From Bacillota bacterium (GTDB lineage: Bacteria; Bacillota; Clostridia; Acetivibrionales; JAEZXR01): a stretch of DNA of 64,000 nucleotides. The stretch covers positions 66,524 through 130,523 of the forward strand of contig JAEZXR010000013.1 of NCBI GenBank assembly GCA_023419605.1, written 5' to 3'. The position numbers and the translations under genes are program-made. The notes under the pieces are model-generated. The model was not told the origin of the DNA and searched no databases. It saw only the letters and a list, made by a program, of their open reading frames with translations. Each line of letters opens with the position of its first letter. Position 1 is the first letter of the stretch. Of this stretch, positions 1 to 6,788 are shown in pieces.

Positions 1-1659
1 GAAATTCACCAGACGCTGGACCTGTGGAATGGAGCCATACTCAGCCGCTTTTGCGTGGAAGGCGTACCTGTAAATGTAAAAACCGTGTGCCATCCGAAGA
101 AGGATATTGTTGCAATTTCCGTAGAATCTTCGCTCATCGACACAGGCCGGCTGTTTATACAGTATGATTTCCCCTATGGGTCTCCCGAGAAAGAGTCGGC
201 GGACTGGAATAGTCCCTGTAGCCATAGTACGGAAATCATCCATTGGTCGGACAAACAGGTGCAATGGCTGCGCATACTGGATGAAGACAGGTATTTCGTG
301 AGGGCCGGTTTTTCGAAAGAAGTAGTTATAACGGAAAAACAGCGGAATTCATTTATTGCTACACCCGCAGAGCAAACGAATGAAATTCGTATGGTTACGG
401 GTTTTTCACCTTTGCTTCCGCGGGAAGAACTGCCTTCTTATGAAGAAGTTGCGGAAGAGTGTTCAAAATATTGGGGGAAGTTCTGGATGGAGGGTGGTGC
501 CGTTGAACTGGCACAAAGTAAAGACCCCAGGGCTTTGGAGCTGGAAAGAAGAATTGTTTTATCCCAATACCTTACAGCAGTGCAGTGCTCCGGGACAATG
601 CCGCCGCAAGAGACGGGACTAACCTGCAACAGTTGGTACGGAAGACCGCATTTGGAAATGCATTTTTGGCATGCGGCACATTTCCCTTTATGGGGAAGGA
701 CGGAACTGCTGGAGAGAAGCTTGTGGTGGTATAAATCCATCCTGCCCAAAGCCCGTGCATTAGCCCAAATGCAGGGTTATGAAGGCGTACGGTGGCCGAA
801 GATGGTGGATGCCCGGGGAAATGACTGCCCTTCCCGCATTGCTCCCCTTCTGATCTGGCAGCAGCCTCACCCGATTTTTTACGCTGAATTGTGCTATCGG
901 GCCCACCCGGATGTAGAGACACTGGAGACTTACAGGGATATTGTTTTTAGTACCGCAGAGTTTATGGCTTCCTATGCCTATTTTAGCGAAGCGGAGGACC
1001 GGTATGTGCTGGGACCTCCGGTGATTCCGGCGCAGGAAAACCATAAAGCCGAGGAGACCCTGAATCCGACCTTCGAACTTGAATACTGGGTTTTTGGATT
1101 GGGTATCGCACAGGAGTGGAAGCGGCGTTTAGGATTACCGGCAAACCCCAAATGGGAGGACGTTATGGTGAAAATGGCCAAACTTCCGATAGGGGAAGGT
1201 GTATACCTTGCGCATGAAAAATGCAATACAACCTTTACGGAGTTCAATGTAGACCATCCTTCCATGCTGGGAGCCCTGGGGATTTTGCCTGGCAGGCTTG
1301 CAGACAGGGAAACCATGGGGAGAACTCTCGATAGAGTTGTCAAAGACTGGCAGTGGGATGAAACCTGGGGATGGGATTATCCCATGGTTGCCATGACAGC
1401 CGCACGTTTGGGACGGGGGGATTTAGCTGTTGATGCCTTACTAATGGATGCACCGAAGAATGTGTACCTGCCCAATGGACATAACCGGCAGGCGGATCGG
1501 AAGGATCTTCCCTTATATCTTCCCGGTAATGGAGGTTTGCTATTGGCAGTAGCTATGATGGCAGCGGGTTGGGATGGAGGACCGGAACATTCTGCTCCGG
1601 GGTTTCCGGCAGATGGAACCTGGATCGTCAAATGGGAAGGACTAAGCCCTTTGCCGTAG
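1..1659 (+). CDS. Six-hairpin glycosidase-like protein (GH65/GH95-type fold), 5' end cut by window
   Basis: The frame is open from base 1, so the gene starts outside the window; about 552 codons are visible. I see a run of Trp/Gly-rich helical segments typical of (alpha/alpha)6-barrel glycosidases, including WYGRPHLEMHFWHAAHFPLW and, two thirds along, GPPVIPAQENHK followed by LNPTFELEYW. The second block resembles the GPxEx(Y/H)H...N region that carries the general acid Glu in GH65-like enzymes, so the Glu of QENH is the candidate acid; that is inference. A final segment ends with LPGNGGLLLAVAMMAAG, also typical of the barrel end. No signal peptide can be judged because the N-terminus is missing. 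The substrate is not predictable; a plant or microbial oligosaccharide is plausible given the cellobiose phosphorylase 5 kb downstream. Sure of the fold class, unsure of the family. Confidence 0.7.
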   Translation, partial: EIHQTLDLWNGAILSRFCVEGVPVNVKTVCHPKKDIVAISVESSLIDTGRLFIQYDFPYGSPEKESADWNSPCSHSTEIIHWSDKQVQWLRILDEDRYFVRAGFSKEVVITEKQRNSFIATPAEQTNEIRMVTGFSPLLPREELPSYEEVAEECSKYWGKFWMEGGAVELAQSKDPRALELERRIVLSQYLTAVQCSGTMPPQETGLTCNSWYGRPHLEMHFWHAAHFPLWGRTELLERSLWWYKSILPKARALAQMQGYEGVRWPKMVDARGNDCPSRIAPLLIWQQPHPIFYAELCYRAHPDVETLETYRDIVFSTAEFMASYAYFSEAEDRYVLGPPVIPAQENHKAEETLNPTFELEYWVFGLGIAQEWKRRLGLPANPKWEDVMVKMAKLPIGEGVYLAHEKCNTTFTEFNVDHPSMLGALGILPGRLADRETMGRTLDRVVKDWQWDETWGWDYPMVAMTAARLGRGDLAVDALLMDAPKNVYLPNGHNRQADRKDLPLYLPGNGGLLLAVAMMAAGWDGGPEHSAPGFPADGTWIVKWEGLSPLP

Positions 1660-1704
1660 AAATATAAATTGTTACACGATTTTCCCCCCTGCTATGGGAT
1701 TTCA

Positions 1705-1800
1705 TGAGGGTGCGCAGTAACCGTTTTTTACGGACTATTTGCAAGGGAACTGTACACCGTGGAGCACACCCGTAGAACTGCCTTTTCGCAGCCTCCTGTA
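1705..1800 (+). repeat. Family A hairpin element, degenerate copy (A1)
   Basis: A GAGGGTGCG arm pairs with CGCAGCCTC about 80 bases later, and the interior carries CCGTGGAGCAC, matching the apical part of the copy at 22081-22188. The conserved GTGTAGC block of the full copies is missing, so this is a degenerate or internally deleted relative. It lies upstream of the DUF1905 gene, just before a TATAAT-like box at 1821. Confidence 0.5.
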
Positions 1801-1902
1801 CAACCTGCGGGTTTGCGTGGTATAATTCAGGAACAATATTCGTGGAGTGTTTTCCGTTGTGCAGAATGATCAGACACCGACTAAAATAGGAGGATAGAAG
1901 CG

Positions 1903-2358
1903 ATGCAGAAATTTATCGCAGAAATTAAAAAGCATGAGAGTATCGACGGAGCCTATGTGGAGATCCCTTTTGATGTGGAGGCGGTTTTTGGCGCAAAGCG
2001 CGTGAAGGTTAAAGCGTGGTTTGATGGTGTGGAATACAGGGGTTCTATTGTAAGAATGGGTGGATGCTTTATGCTGGGTATCACTCAGGCACTGCGGAAG
2101 CAGATCGGAAAAAAGCCGGGCGACACAGTTGAAGTCGTGGTGGAGAAGGATGAGGAAGAACGCGTAATTGAATTGACGGAGGACTTTACGGCGGCTCTGG
2201 AGCAAAATCCTGCCGTAAAAGAGTATTTCCAAAGTCTTTCCTTCACACACAAAAAGGAATATTCGCAGTGGATAGCAAGCGCGAAAAAGACTGAGACGAG
2301 AACTATACGCATTGAAAAAGCCCTACAAATGCTGGGAGAAAAGAAAAAGCTGAAATGA
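1903..2358 (+). CDS. DUF1905 / YdeI-OmpD-associated-like protein
   Basis: This 151-residue soluble protein has an N-terminal beta-rich DUF1905-type domain (about residues 1-90) with the block YRGSIVRMGGCFMLGIT and GDTVEVVVEKDEEER. A C-terminal helical YdeI/OmdA-like tail (about residues 95-151) includes YFQSLSFTHKKEYSQWI and ends in a lysine-rich stretch. Proteins of this architecture are common in Firmicutes and have no settled biochemical role. The ATG at 1903 is preceded by AGGAGG at 1889-1894. It is transcribed alone and followed by a hairpin terminator. No signal peptide or membrane segment is seen. Confidence 0.8.
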   Translation: MQKFIAEIKKHESIDGAYVEIPFDVEAVFGAKRVKVKAWFDGVEYRGSIVRMGGCFMLGITQALRKQIGKKPGDTVEVVVEKDEEERVIELTEDFTAALEQNPAVKEYFQSLSFTHKKEYSQWIASAKKTETRTIRIEKALQMLGEKKKLK

Positions 2359-2409
2359 CAGAAGCCGGAAGGTGCAAAGTTCAATACTTTGTTAGCCGGG
2401 TATAGAGGG

Positions 2410-2460
2410 AAGGGTCCAAGGACATGGCTGTGTGCGTTGTGTTGAGGGCCCTTTTCCTTT
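2410..2460 (+). terminator. Hairpin terminator after DUF1905 gene
   Basis: Arms AAGGGTCC and GGGCCCTT (8 pairs, one G-U) enclose a 28-base loop and are followed by the pyrimidine tract TTCCTTT. The loop is long for an intrinsic terminator, so confidence is moderate. Confidence 0.5.
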
Positions 2461-2627
2461 GGAATATTTGGAGAAAGAAAAAGGCGTAAGGGCAATGCTC
2501 CCGGCATAGACTATAAGGTATACTATGATAATGGAGTGGTAAAAAAATGTTGTAAAATTATGTAGAAATAGGTATAATTGCAGTGGCATAAGATTTTGAC
2601 TCATTGACAAGGAGGGTGTGGTTAACT

Positions 2628-3074
2628 ATGTTGGATGGGATACCCTATCCTGTGTTATGGTTGGGTTTGGCCGTGATACTGGCAGTATTTGAGGCTGTAA
2701 CCGTAGGGCTGGTAACATTATGGTTTGCGATTGGAGCCATATTCGCTTTGTTTGCAGCCTTGCTGGGTCTCCCCACTATATTCCAGATTGTTGTCTTTAT
2801 CGTTTCATCAGGCATCCTTTTGTATTTCACACGACCCATCGCAAAAAAATATTTGAAGATAAGGGTTGAAAGAACGAATGCAGACCGGGTCATCGGAGAA
2901 AAGGGTGTTGTAATTGAAGGAATCGATGGGATTCATGGGAAGGGACAGGTAAAAGTACTTGGGCAAGTCTGGTCTGCAAGATCCGTTGACGATACGGATA
3001 TTGGCCAGGATGAAAAAGTGGAGGTTCTGGAGATTTCCGGTGTAAAGCTCATCGTCAGGCGACTGGAAGAATAG
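2628..3074 (+). CDS. NfeD-like membrane protein
   Basis: This 148-residue protein has two or three N-terminal membrane helices (about residues 5-75, e.g. LGLAVILAVFEAVTVGLVTL) and a C-terminal OB-fold NfeD domain (about 80-148: GEKGVVIEGIDG, GQVKVLGQVWSARS). NfeD1b-type proteins partner with SPFH/stomatin proteins in membrane microdomain organisation, and the very next gene is a stomatin-like protein 28 bases downstream. A frame extends to 2604, but the AAGGAGGG ribosome site at 2610-2617 falls inside it, so the ATG at 2628 is the start. The short NfeD form lacks the ClpP-like protease domain. Confidence 0.9.
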   Translation: MLDGIPYPVLWLGLAVILAVFEAVTVGLVTLWFAIGAIFALFAALLGLPTIFQIVVFIVSSGILLYFTRPIAKKYLKIRVERTNADRVIGEKGVVIEGIDGIHGKGQVKVLGQVWSARSVDDTDIGQDEKVEVLEISGVKLIVRRLEE

Positions 3075-3102
3075 TTTTTACTAATAGGAGGGGGTAAAAT
3101 TT

Positions 3103-4035
3103 ATGTGGATTATCATTCTATTTATTATCGCGTTAATTCTTGTAGCCGTCAATGTAAGAGTAGTACCTCAAGCGCATGCTTATGTTATAGAGAGGCTGGG
3201 GGCATACATGACGACCTGGCATGTGGGGCTGCATGTCAAAATTCCGTTGATTGACAAAGTTGCGAAGAATGTTATCTTGAAGGAGCAGGTGGTGGATTTT
3301 GCGCCGCAGCCTGTAATTACAAAGGATAATGTAACAATGCAAATCGACACGGTCGTATATTTCCAGATTACGGATCCAAAGTTGTATACCTATGGAGTCG
3401 ATCATCCCATGTCTGCCATTGAGAACCTGACGGCAACTACATTAAGAAACATCATTGGAGACCTGGAACTGGATGAAACACTTACCTCAAGGGATACGGT
3501 AAATACCAAGATGCGGTCCATTCTGGATGAGGCTACTGATCCCTGGGGGATTAAAATTAACCGTGTAGAACTGAAGAATATCATTCCACCCAGTGAAATT
3601 CAGGATTCCATGGAAAAGCAGATGAAAGCGGAAAGAGAACGTAGAGAAGCCATTCTGCGTGCAGAAGGGGAAAAGAAATCTGCGGTACTGGTTGCTGAAG
3701 GGAGAAAGGAAGCTGCTATCCTGGAAGCGGAAGCTGCAAAGCAGGCAGCCATTTTAAGAGCCGAGGCCCAGAAGGAAGCTGCAATTAAGGAAGCGGAAGG
3801 ACAGGCGGAGGCGATACTGAAGGTCCAGCAGGCTACGGCAGAAGGCTTGAAGATGTTGAATGCGTCCAATCCCAATAAGGCGGTTATCGCAATAAAAAGC
3901 CTGGAGGCCCTGGAGAAGGTTGCCGACGGTAAGGCAACAAAGATCATTATCCCGTCTGAAATTCAAGGACTTGCAGGATTGGCAACGTCTTTGACCGAGC
4001 TAATGGATAAAAAGGGGTTTGAAGTAAAAGAGTAA
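3103..4035 (+). CDS. SPFH-domain stomatin/QmcA-like protein
   Basis: This 310-residue protein has a single N-terminal membrane helix (residues 2-18), an SPFH domain (about 20-190: VPQAHAYVIERLGAY, DPWGIKINRVELKNI), then a long Ala/Glu/Lys-rich coiled coil (about 165-245) of repeated AEGxKxAAILxAEA units. The short C-terminal region contains IIIPSEIQGLAGL. This order matches the QmcA/stomatin group, membrane-scaffold proteins that oligomerise at the inner membrane face. It follows the NfeD gene closely with its own AGGAGGGGG ribosome site, so the two form an operon; NfeD-SPFH pairing is well established. The coiled-coil DNA is internally repetitive. Confidence 0.93.
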   Translation: MWIIILFIIALILVAVNVRVVPQAHAYVIERLGAYMTTWHVGLHVKIPLIDKVAKNVILKEQVVDFAPQPVITKDNVTMQIDTVVYFQITDPKLYTYGVDHPMSAIENLTATTLRNIIGDLELDETLTSRDTVNTKMRSILDEATDPWGIKINRVELKNIIPPSEIQDSMEKQMKAERERREAILRAEGEKKSAVLVAEGRKEAAILEAEAAKQAAILRAEAQKEAAIKEAEGQAEAILKVQQATAEGLKMLNASNPNKAVIAIKSLEALEKVADGKATKIIIPSEIQGLAGLATSLTELMDKKGFEVKE

Positions 4036-4070
4036 AGTTTGCTGTTTACATCGATGGAAAGTACGAGAAA

Positions 4071-4094
4071 GGGAGCTGAAAAGCTCTCTTTTTT
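4071..4094 (+). terminator. Intrinsic terminator of nfeD-SPFH operon
   Basis: GGGAGCT-GAAA-AGCTCTC hairpin followed by six T residues, 35 bases after the stop codon. Confidence 0.8.
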
Positions 4095-4096
4095 GA

Positions 4097-4253
4097 TGTA
4101 TAGGAAATTAGGCTGTTTAAATTTCCTATACATGGGGATTGCAAAGGGGAATCCTCTTTGCCGATGTAAGGAAGGCGCTCAGGAGCGTAGCCCCGTCGAA
4201 GGGAACCAGAGGGTTTTCCCTAGCGAAAAACAAGGTGCAATAGCACCTTGTTC
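4097..4253 (+). repeat. Family B structured element, copy B1
   Basis: Four hairpins follow one another. (1) TGTATAGGAAATT pairs with AATTTCCTATACA. (2) GCAAAG pairs with CTTTGC. (3) Smaller helices lie around GCGCTCAGGAGCG and GGGAACC. (4) AACAAGGTGC-AATA-GCACCTTGTT closes the element. The primary sequence of the middle (CATGGGG, AAGGNNGGCGCTCAGGA, CCGTCGAAGGGAACCA) matches the minus-strand copy at 58849-59074. The paired bases differ compensatorily between copies, so the structure, read on this strand, appears selected. No ORF in it looks like a protein. Whether it is a stand-alone RNA or the remnant of a mobile element is unknown. Confidence 0.75.
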
Positions 4254-4416
4254 TAAAATAAAGGACTGTGAATTTATTCATTTAGTATATGATTTTCTTT
4301 GATTTTATCGTATAATAGGGAGGACACTGTAATTATCGCTTCAGAAAAATTTTCAAAGATCCTAGAGACATAGATAAGATATACATTAAAATCGTCAGGT
4401 ATAAAGGGGCGTAATA

Positions 4417-5412
4417 ATGGGAATGAGTTTTTGGAGAAATCATGCTGATGTGGATGCTAAAAACAAGAGGGGCTTTACCCTGGTAGAACTGGTAATCGTG
4501 GTTGCCGTATTGGCTATACTGGCGGTTGTGGCTGTGCCAAAAGCCGCAGACCTAATGGAATCTGCCAAGAATGGAACGGATAAGGAAAACCTGCGGCTGC
4601 TCAATAGTGCTACAATGATGTATTCCGTGAACAAAGAGAATAAAAATGCGGATATTTTTGAGGGCCTATCCTCAGAAAGAGAAAGAATACAGCGCCTTGT
4701 GGATGCAAATTATTTAAATAAATCAGTCGCTGCCCAGCAGAAAAATGCAAGTTTTCAGTGGGATGTTACCGGTCAGGTGTGGAAGCTGGTGAGTGACGGC
4801 AATGGTTCAGGTAATGGAGGTAGCAATACACCATCACCATCGGCATCACCGTCTCCAACTCCGCCCTCGCAGTACCCTGCCTGGGATTCTTCTAAAGCGT
4901 ATGATCAGAGAACTTATATTACTTATGATGGAAGAGTTTTTTATAATATATGGTATGCAAGCCCCAGCGATATACCGGGGACGGTAGAGGTTTGGCAGGA
5001 AGTAACGGACCAATGGAGAAACTTCAACCGGTATGATGTGGGCGATATGATCTGGTATAACGGTAGACAGTATAAGGCGAGGAATTGGACTCGAGGCCAG
5101 GAACCTGGTATCCTGGGTAATCCATGGCAGGAAGTGACGGATCAATGGAGAAATTTCAATGTGTATAACCAAGGGGATGTTATCTGGTACGACAATAAAC
5201 AATTTATAGCAAGAAATTATACCAGCAATGAAGAGCCCGGCAATTTGAATAATGACAAGTGGCAGGAAGTGACGGACCAATGGAGAAGCTATAACACCTA
5301 TAACCAGGGTGATATAGTTATGCATAATAATAGGCAATACAGGGCCAAATGGTATAACCGCAATGTTGAACCCGGAGGACAGGATAACGGTCCATGGGAA
5401 TTGATCCATTAA
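4417..5412 (+). CDS. Type IV pilin-like protein with four tandem CBM5/12-like repeats
   Basis: This 331-residue protein starts with a class III-type prepilin signal: the basic leader KNKRG is followed by FTLVELVIVVAVLAILAVVA, with Gly at -1 and Glu at +5 as prepilin peptidase requires. A short pilin helix and globular part (to about residue 130) precede a Gly/Ser/Pro linker (about 131-150, SPSASPSPTPPS). Four repeats of about 45 residues then carry Y(N/D)xGDxxxYxxxxYxAxxxxxxxxPGxxxxxW, each ending WQEVTDQW or WELIH. This resembles carbohydrate-binding modules of families 5/12 (chitin/cellulose type), with conserved Trp/Tyr. The protein probably places binding modules on a pilus or the cell surface. 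No other pilus gene is nearby, and the repeats are also similar at DNA level (4990-5400). Confidence 0.8.
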   Translation: MGMSFWRNHADVDAKNKRGFTLVELVIVVAVLAILAVVAVPKAADLMESAKNGTDKENLRLLNSATMMYSVNKENKNADIFEGLSSERERIQRLVDANYLNKSVAAQQKNASFQWDVTGQVWKLVSDGNGSGNGGSNTPSPSASPSPTPPSQYPAWDSSKAYDQRTYITYDGRVFYNIWYASPSDIPGTVEVWQEVTDQWRNFNRYDVGDMIWYNGRQYKARNWTRGQEPGILGNPWQEVTDQWRNFNVYNQGDVIWYDNKQFIARNYTSNEEPGNLNNDKWQEVTDQWRSYNTYNQGDIVMHNNRQYRAKWYNRNVEPGGQDNGPWELIH

Positions 5413-5436
5413 GGGGCAGCTCAATAGATATATGGT

Positions 5437-5482
5437 CTAATAAAACAAGAACCCGGGAGCTCCCGGGTTCTTGTTTTATTAG
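5437..5482. terminator. Perfect 23-bp-arm bidirectional terminator
   Basis: A perfect 46-base palindrome, centre CCCGGGAGCTCCCGGG, flanked by CTAATAAAACAAGAA and its complement. It gives a U-tract in either direction, 24 bases after the pilin-like gene. Confidence 0.9.
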
Positions 5483-5526
5483 CTGTAATGCTGTATTTCT
5501 GCGGAATGCACTTTGAAGGGTAAATC

Positions 5527-5576
5527 TTGACATCGGAAGAATTATTAGGTAAACTAATAGTAAACGCGTGTTTATG
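5527..5576 (+). promoter_or_regulatory. Promoter and LacI-type operator of the regulator gene
   Basis: TTGACA at 5527-5532, a 17-base spacer and TAAACT at 5550-5555 form a promoter. Directly downstream at 5559-5576 lies AGTAAACGCGTGTTTATG, whose core TAAACGCGTGTTTA is nearly palindromic with a central CG as LacI-family operators have. It matches the site at 6742-6759, so the regulator probably represses itself from a site over its own transcription start. Confidence 0.75.
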
Positions 5577-5584
5577 GTGATGAG

Positions 5585-6634
5585 ATGAAGAGCGAAGAAA
5601 TAGCAAAACTGGCGGGTGTATCGCGGAGTACCGTATCCCGGGTGATAAACAATTACTCCAATGTCCCGGAGGAAACCCGGGAGAAGGTCATGAAAGTTAT
5701 CGAGGCGTGCGGATATGAGCCTAACACTTCTGCAAGGGTGCTGGCAGGCAAGGGAACCAATACCCTGGGGTTGTTTGTTGTCAGCATAGCGGATAAGGGC
5801 AATCCCAACCGGATTTATCAAAACAACTATTTTGCTCCTTTTGTTGATGCGGTGGTGGATACTGCCAATGCCATGGGATATTATGTGTTGATCCATACCG
5901 TTTATTCCAGGGAAGACTATGGGCGGGTCAAACAGGCTTTTCTGCAAAAGCGGATCGATGCGGGAATTATCCTGGGGACGGAAAAGGATACTGTAATGGT
6001 CATGGACATTGCCCAAAAGGGGTATCCCTTCGCTATTATCGATTATGACCTGGAAGAAATAACCCGAAGCAAGCTGGACAGCACCAGTCTGGTAATGATC
6101 AATTCCATGGACTATGATGGAACGGTAAAAGCCGTCAATTATCTGCTGGAAATGGGACACCGGGACATCGGAATTATTACAGGCCGACTCAATACCTACT
6201 CCGGAAGGCAGCGGTTCAATGCCTATGAGCATACTCTTTTGGAAAACGGAATAAAAATAAACAAGAATCATGTACTGAAAGGTGATTTCCTTAAAAGAAA
6301 GGCCTATGCGGAAACGAAAAAGCTTATACAGTCAGGAAAGCTGCCTACGGCCTTGTTCGTATGCAATGACGATATGGCGCTTTCTGCCATGGAAGCTTTG
6401 AAGGAAGAGGGAATTCGCATCCCGGAAGACATATCGCTGATTGGCTTTGACGATGTGCCTGTGGCTTCCCAGCTCAAACCGGCCCTGACCACTATTCGGG
6501 TTCCGGTATATGAAATGGCAAAAAAGGCGGTGGAAGAACTGATTCATGGAGTGGAAGAAGGAAACCAGGGATTCAGTGCCCACAGCTTTCCGACCCAGTT
6601 GATACAGAGGGAGACTGTTGCAAGGAGAGCGTGA
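5585..6634 (+). CDS. LacI-family transcriptional regulator
   Basis: This 349-residue repressor has an N-terminal HTH (residues 1-50: MKSEEIAKLAGVSRSTVSRV, including the VSRSTVSR recognition helix), the hinge YEPNTSARVLAGKGT, and a periplasmic-binding-protein-like sensor domain (60-349) with TALFVCNDDMALSAMEALKE and the typical IGFDDVPVASQLKPALTTI. Ligand residues cannot be read from sequence alone, but cellobiose phosphorylase follows in the same direction. Matching operators lie in front of both genes, so a cello-oligosaccharide-type inducer is plausible. The leader between the predicted transcription start and ATG is only about 20 bases. Confidence 0.92.
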   Translation: MKSEEIAKLAGVSRSTVSRVINNYSNVPEETREKVMKVIEACGYEPNTSARVLAGKGTNTLGLFVVSIADKGNPNRIYQNNYFAPFVDAVVDTANAMGYYVLIHTVYSREDYGRVKQAFLQKRIDAGIILGTEKDTVMVMDIAQKGYPFAIIDYDLEEITRSKLDSTSLVMINSMDYDGTVKAVNYLLEMGHRDIGIITGRLNTYSGRQRFNAYEHTLLENGIKINKNHVLKGDFLKRKAYAETKKLIQSGKLPTALFVCNDDMALSAMEALKEEGIRIPEDISLIGFDDVPVASQLKPALTTIRVPVYEMAKKAVEELIHGVEEGNQGFSAHSFPTQLIQRETVARRA

Positions 6635-6724
6635 AATAATGCTCCCTCTTTTTGCGGGTCCTGAGCGGAGTATCGGTTTATTCTGTTTTTATCGGGAACA
6701 AAAGTCTACATAGAATAAATTTGA

Positions 6725-6759
6725 TATAATTTTTGCGCGTTTGTGAACGCGCGTTTACA
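6725..6759 (+). promoter_or_regulatory. TATAAT box and LacI-type operator before cellobiose phosphorylase
   Basis: TATAAT at 6725-6730 lacks a good -35 box. TGTGAACGCGCGTTTACA at 6742-6759 is a nearly perfect 18-base palindrome centred on GCGC and covers the expected transcription start. It aligns base for base with the operator before the LacI gene (shared xGTrAACGCGyGTTTAxx). Confidence 0.75.
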
Positions 6760-6788
6760 ATAAATGAATGATAGGGAGGTCAATTTTT

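Noticed and set aside
4039..4302. 87-codon open frame after the SPFH gene
   Set aside because: It crosses a terminator and the family B element, whose structure explains its conservation; no ribosome site.
4990..5400. CRISPR-like or minisatellite repeats
   Set aside because: The repetition is the coding of tandem carbohydrate-binding modules, imperfect and without spacers.
5318..6271. 317-codon minus-strand frame under the LacI gene
   Set aside because: Antisense shadow of a clear LacI gene; translation resembles no protein.
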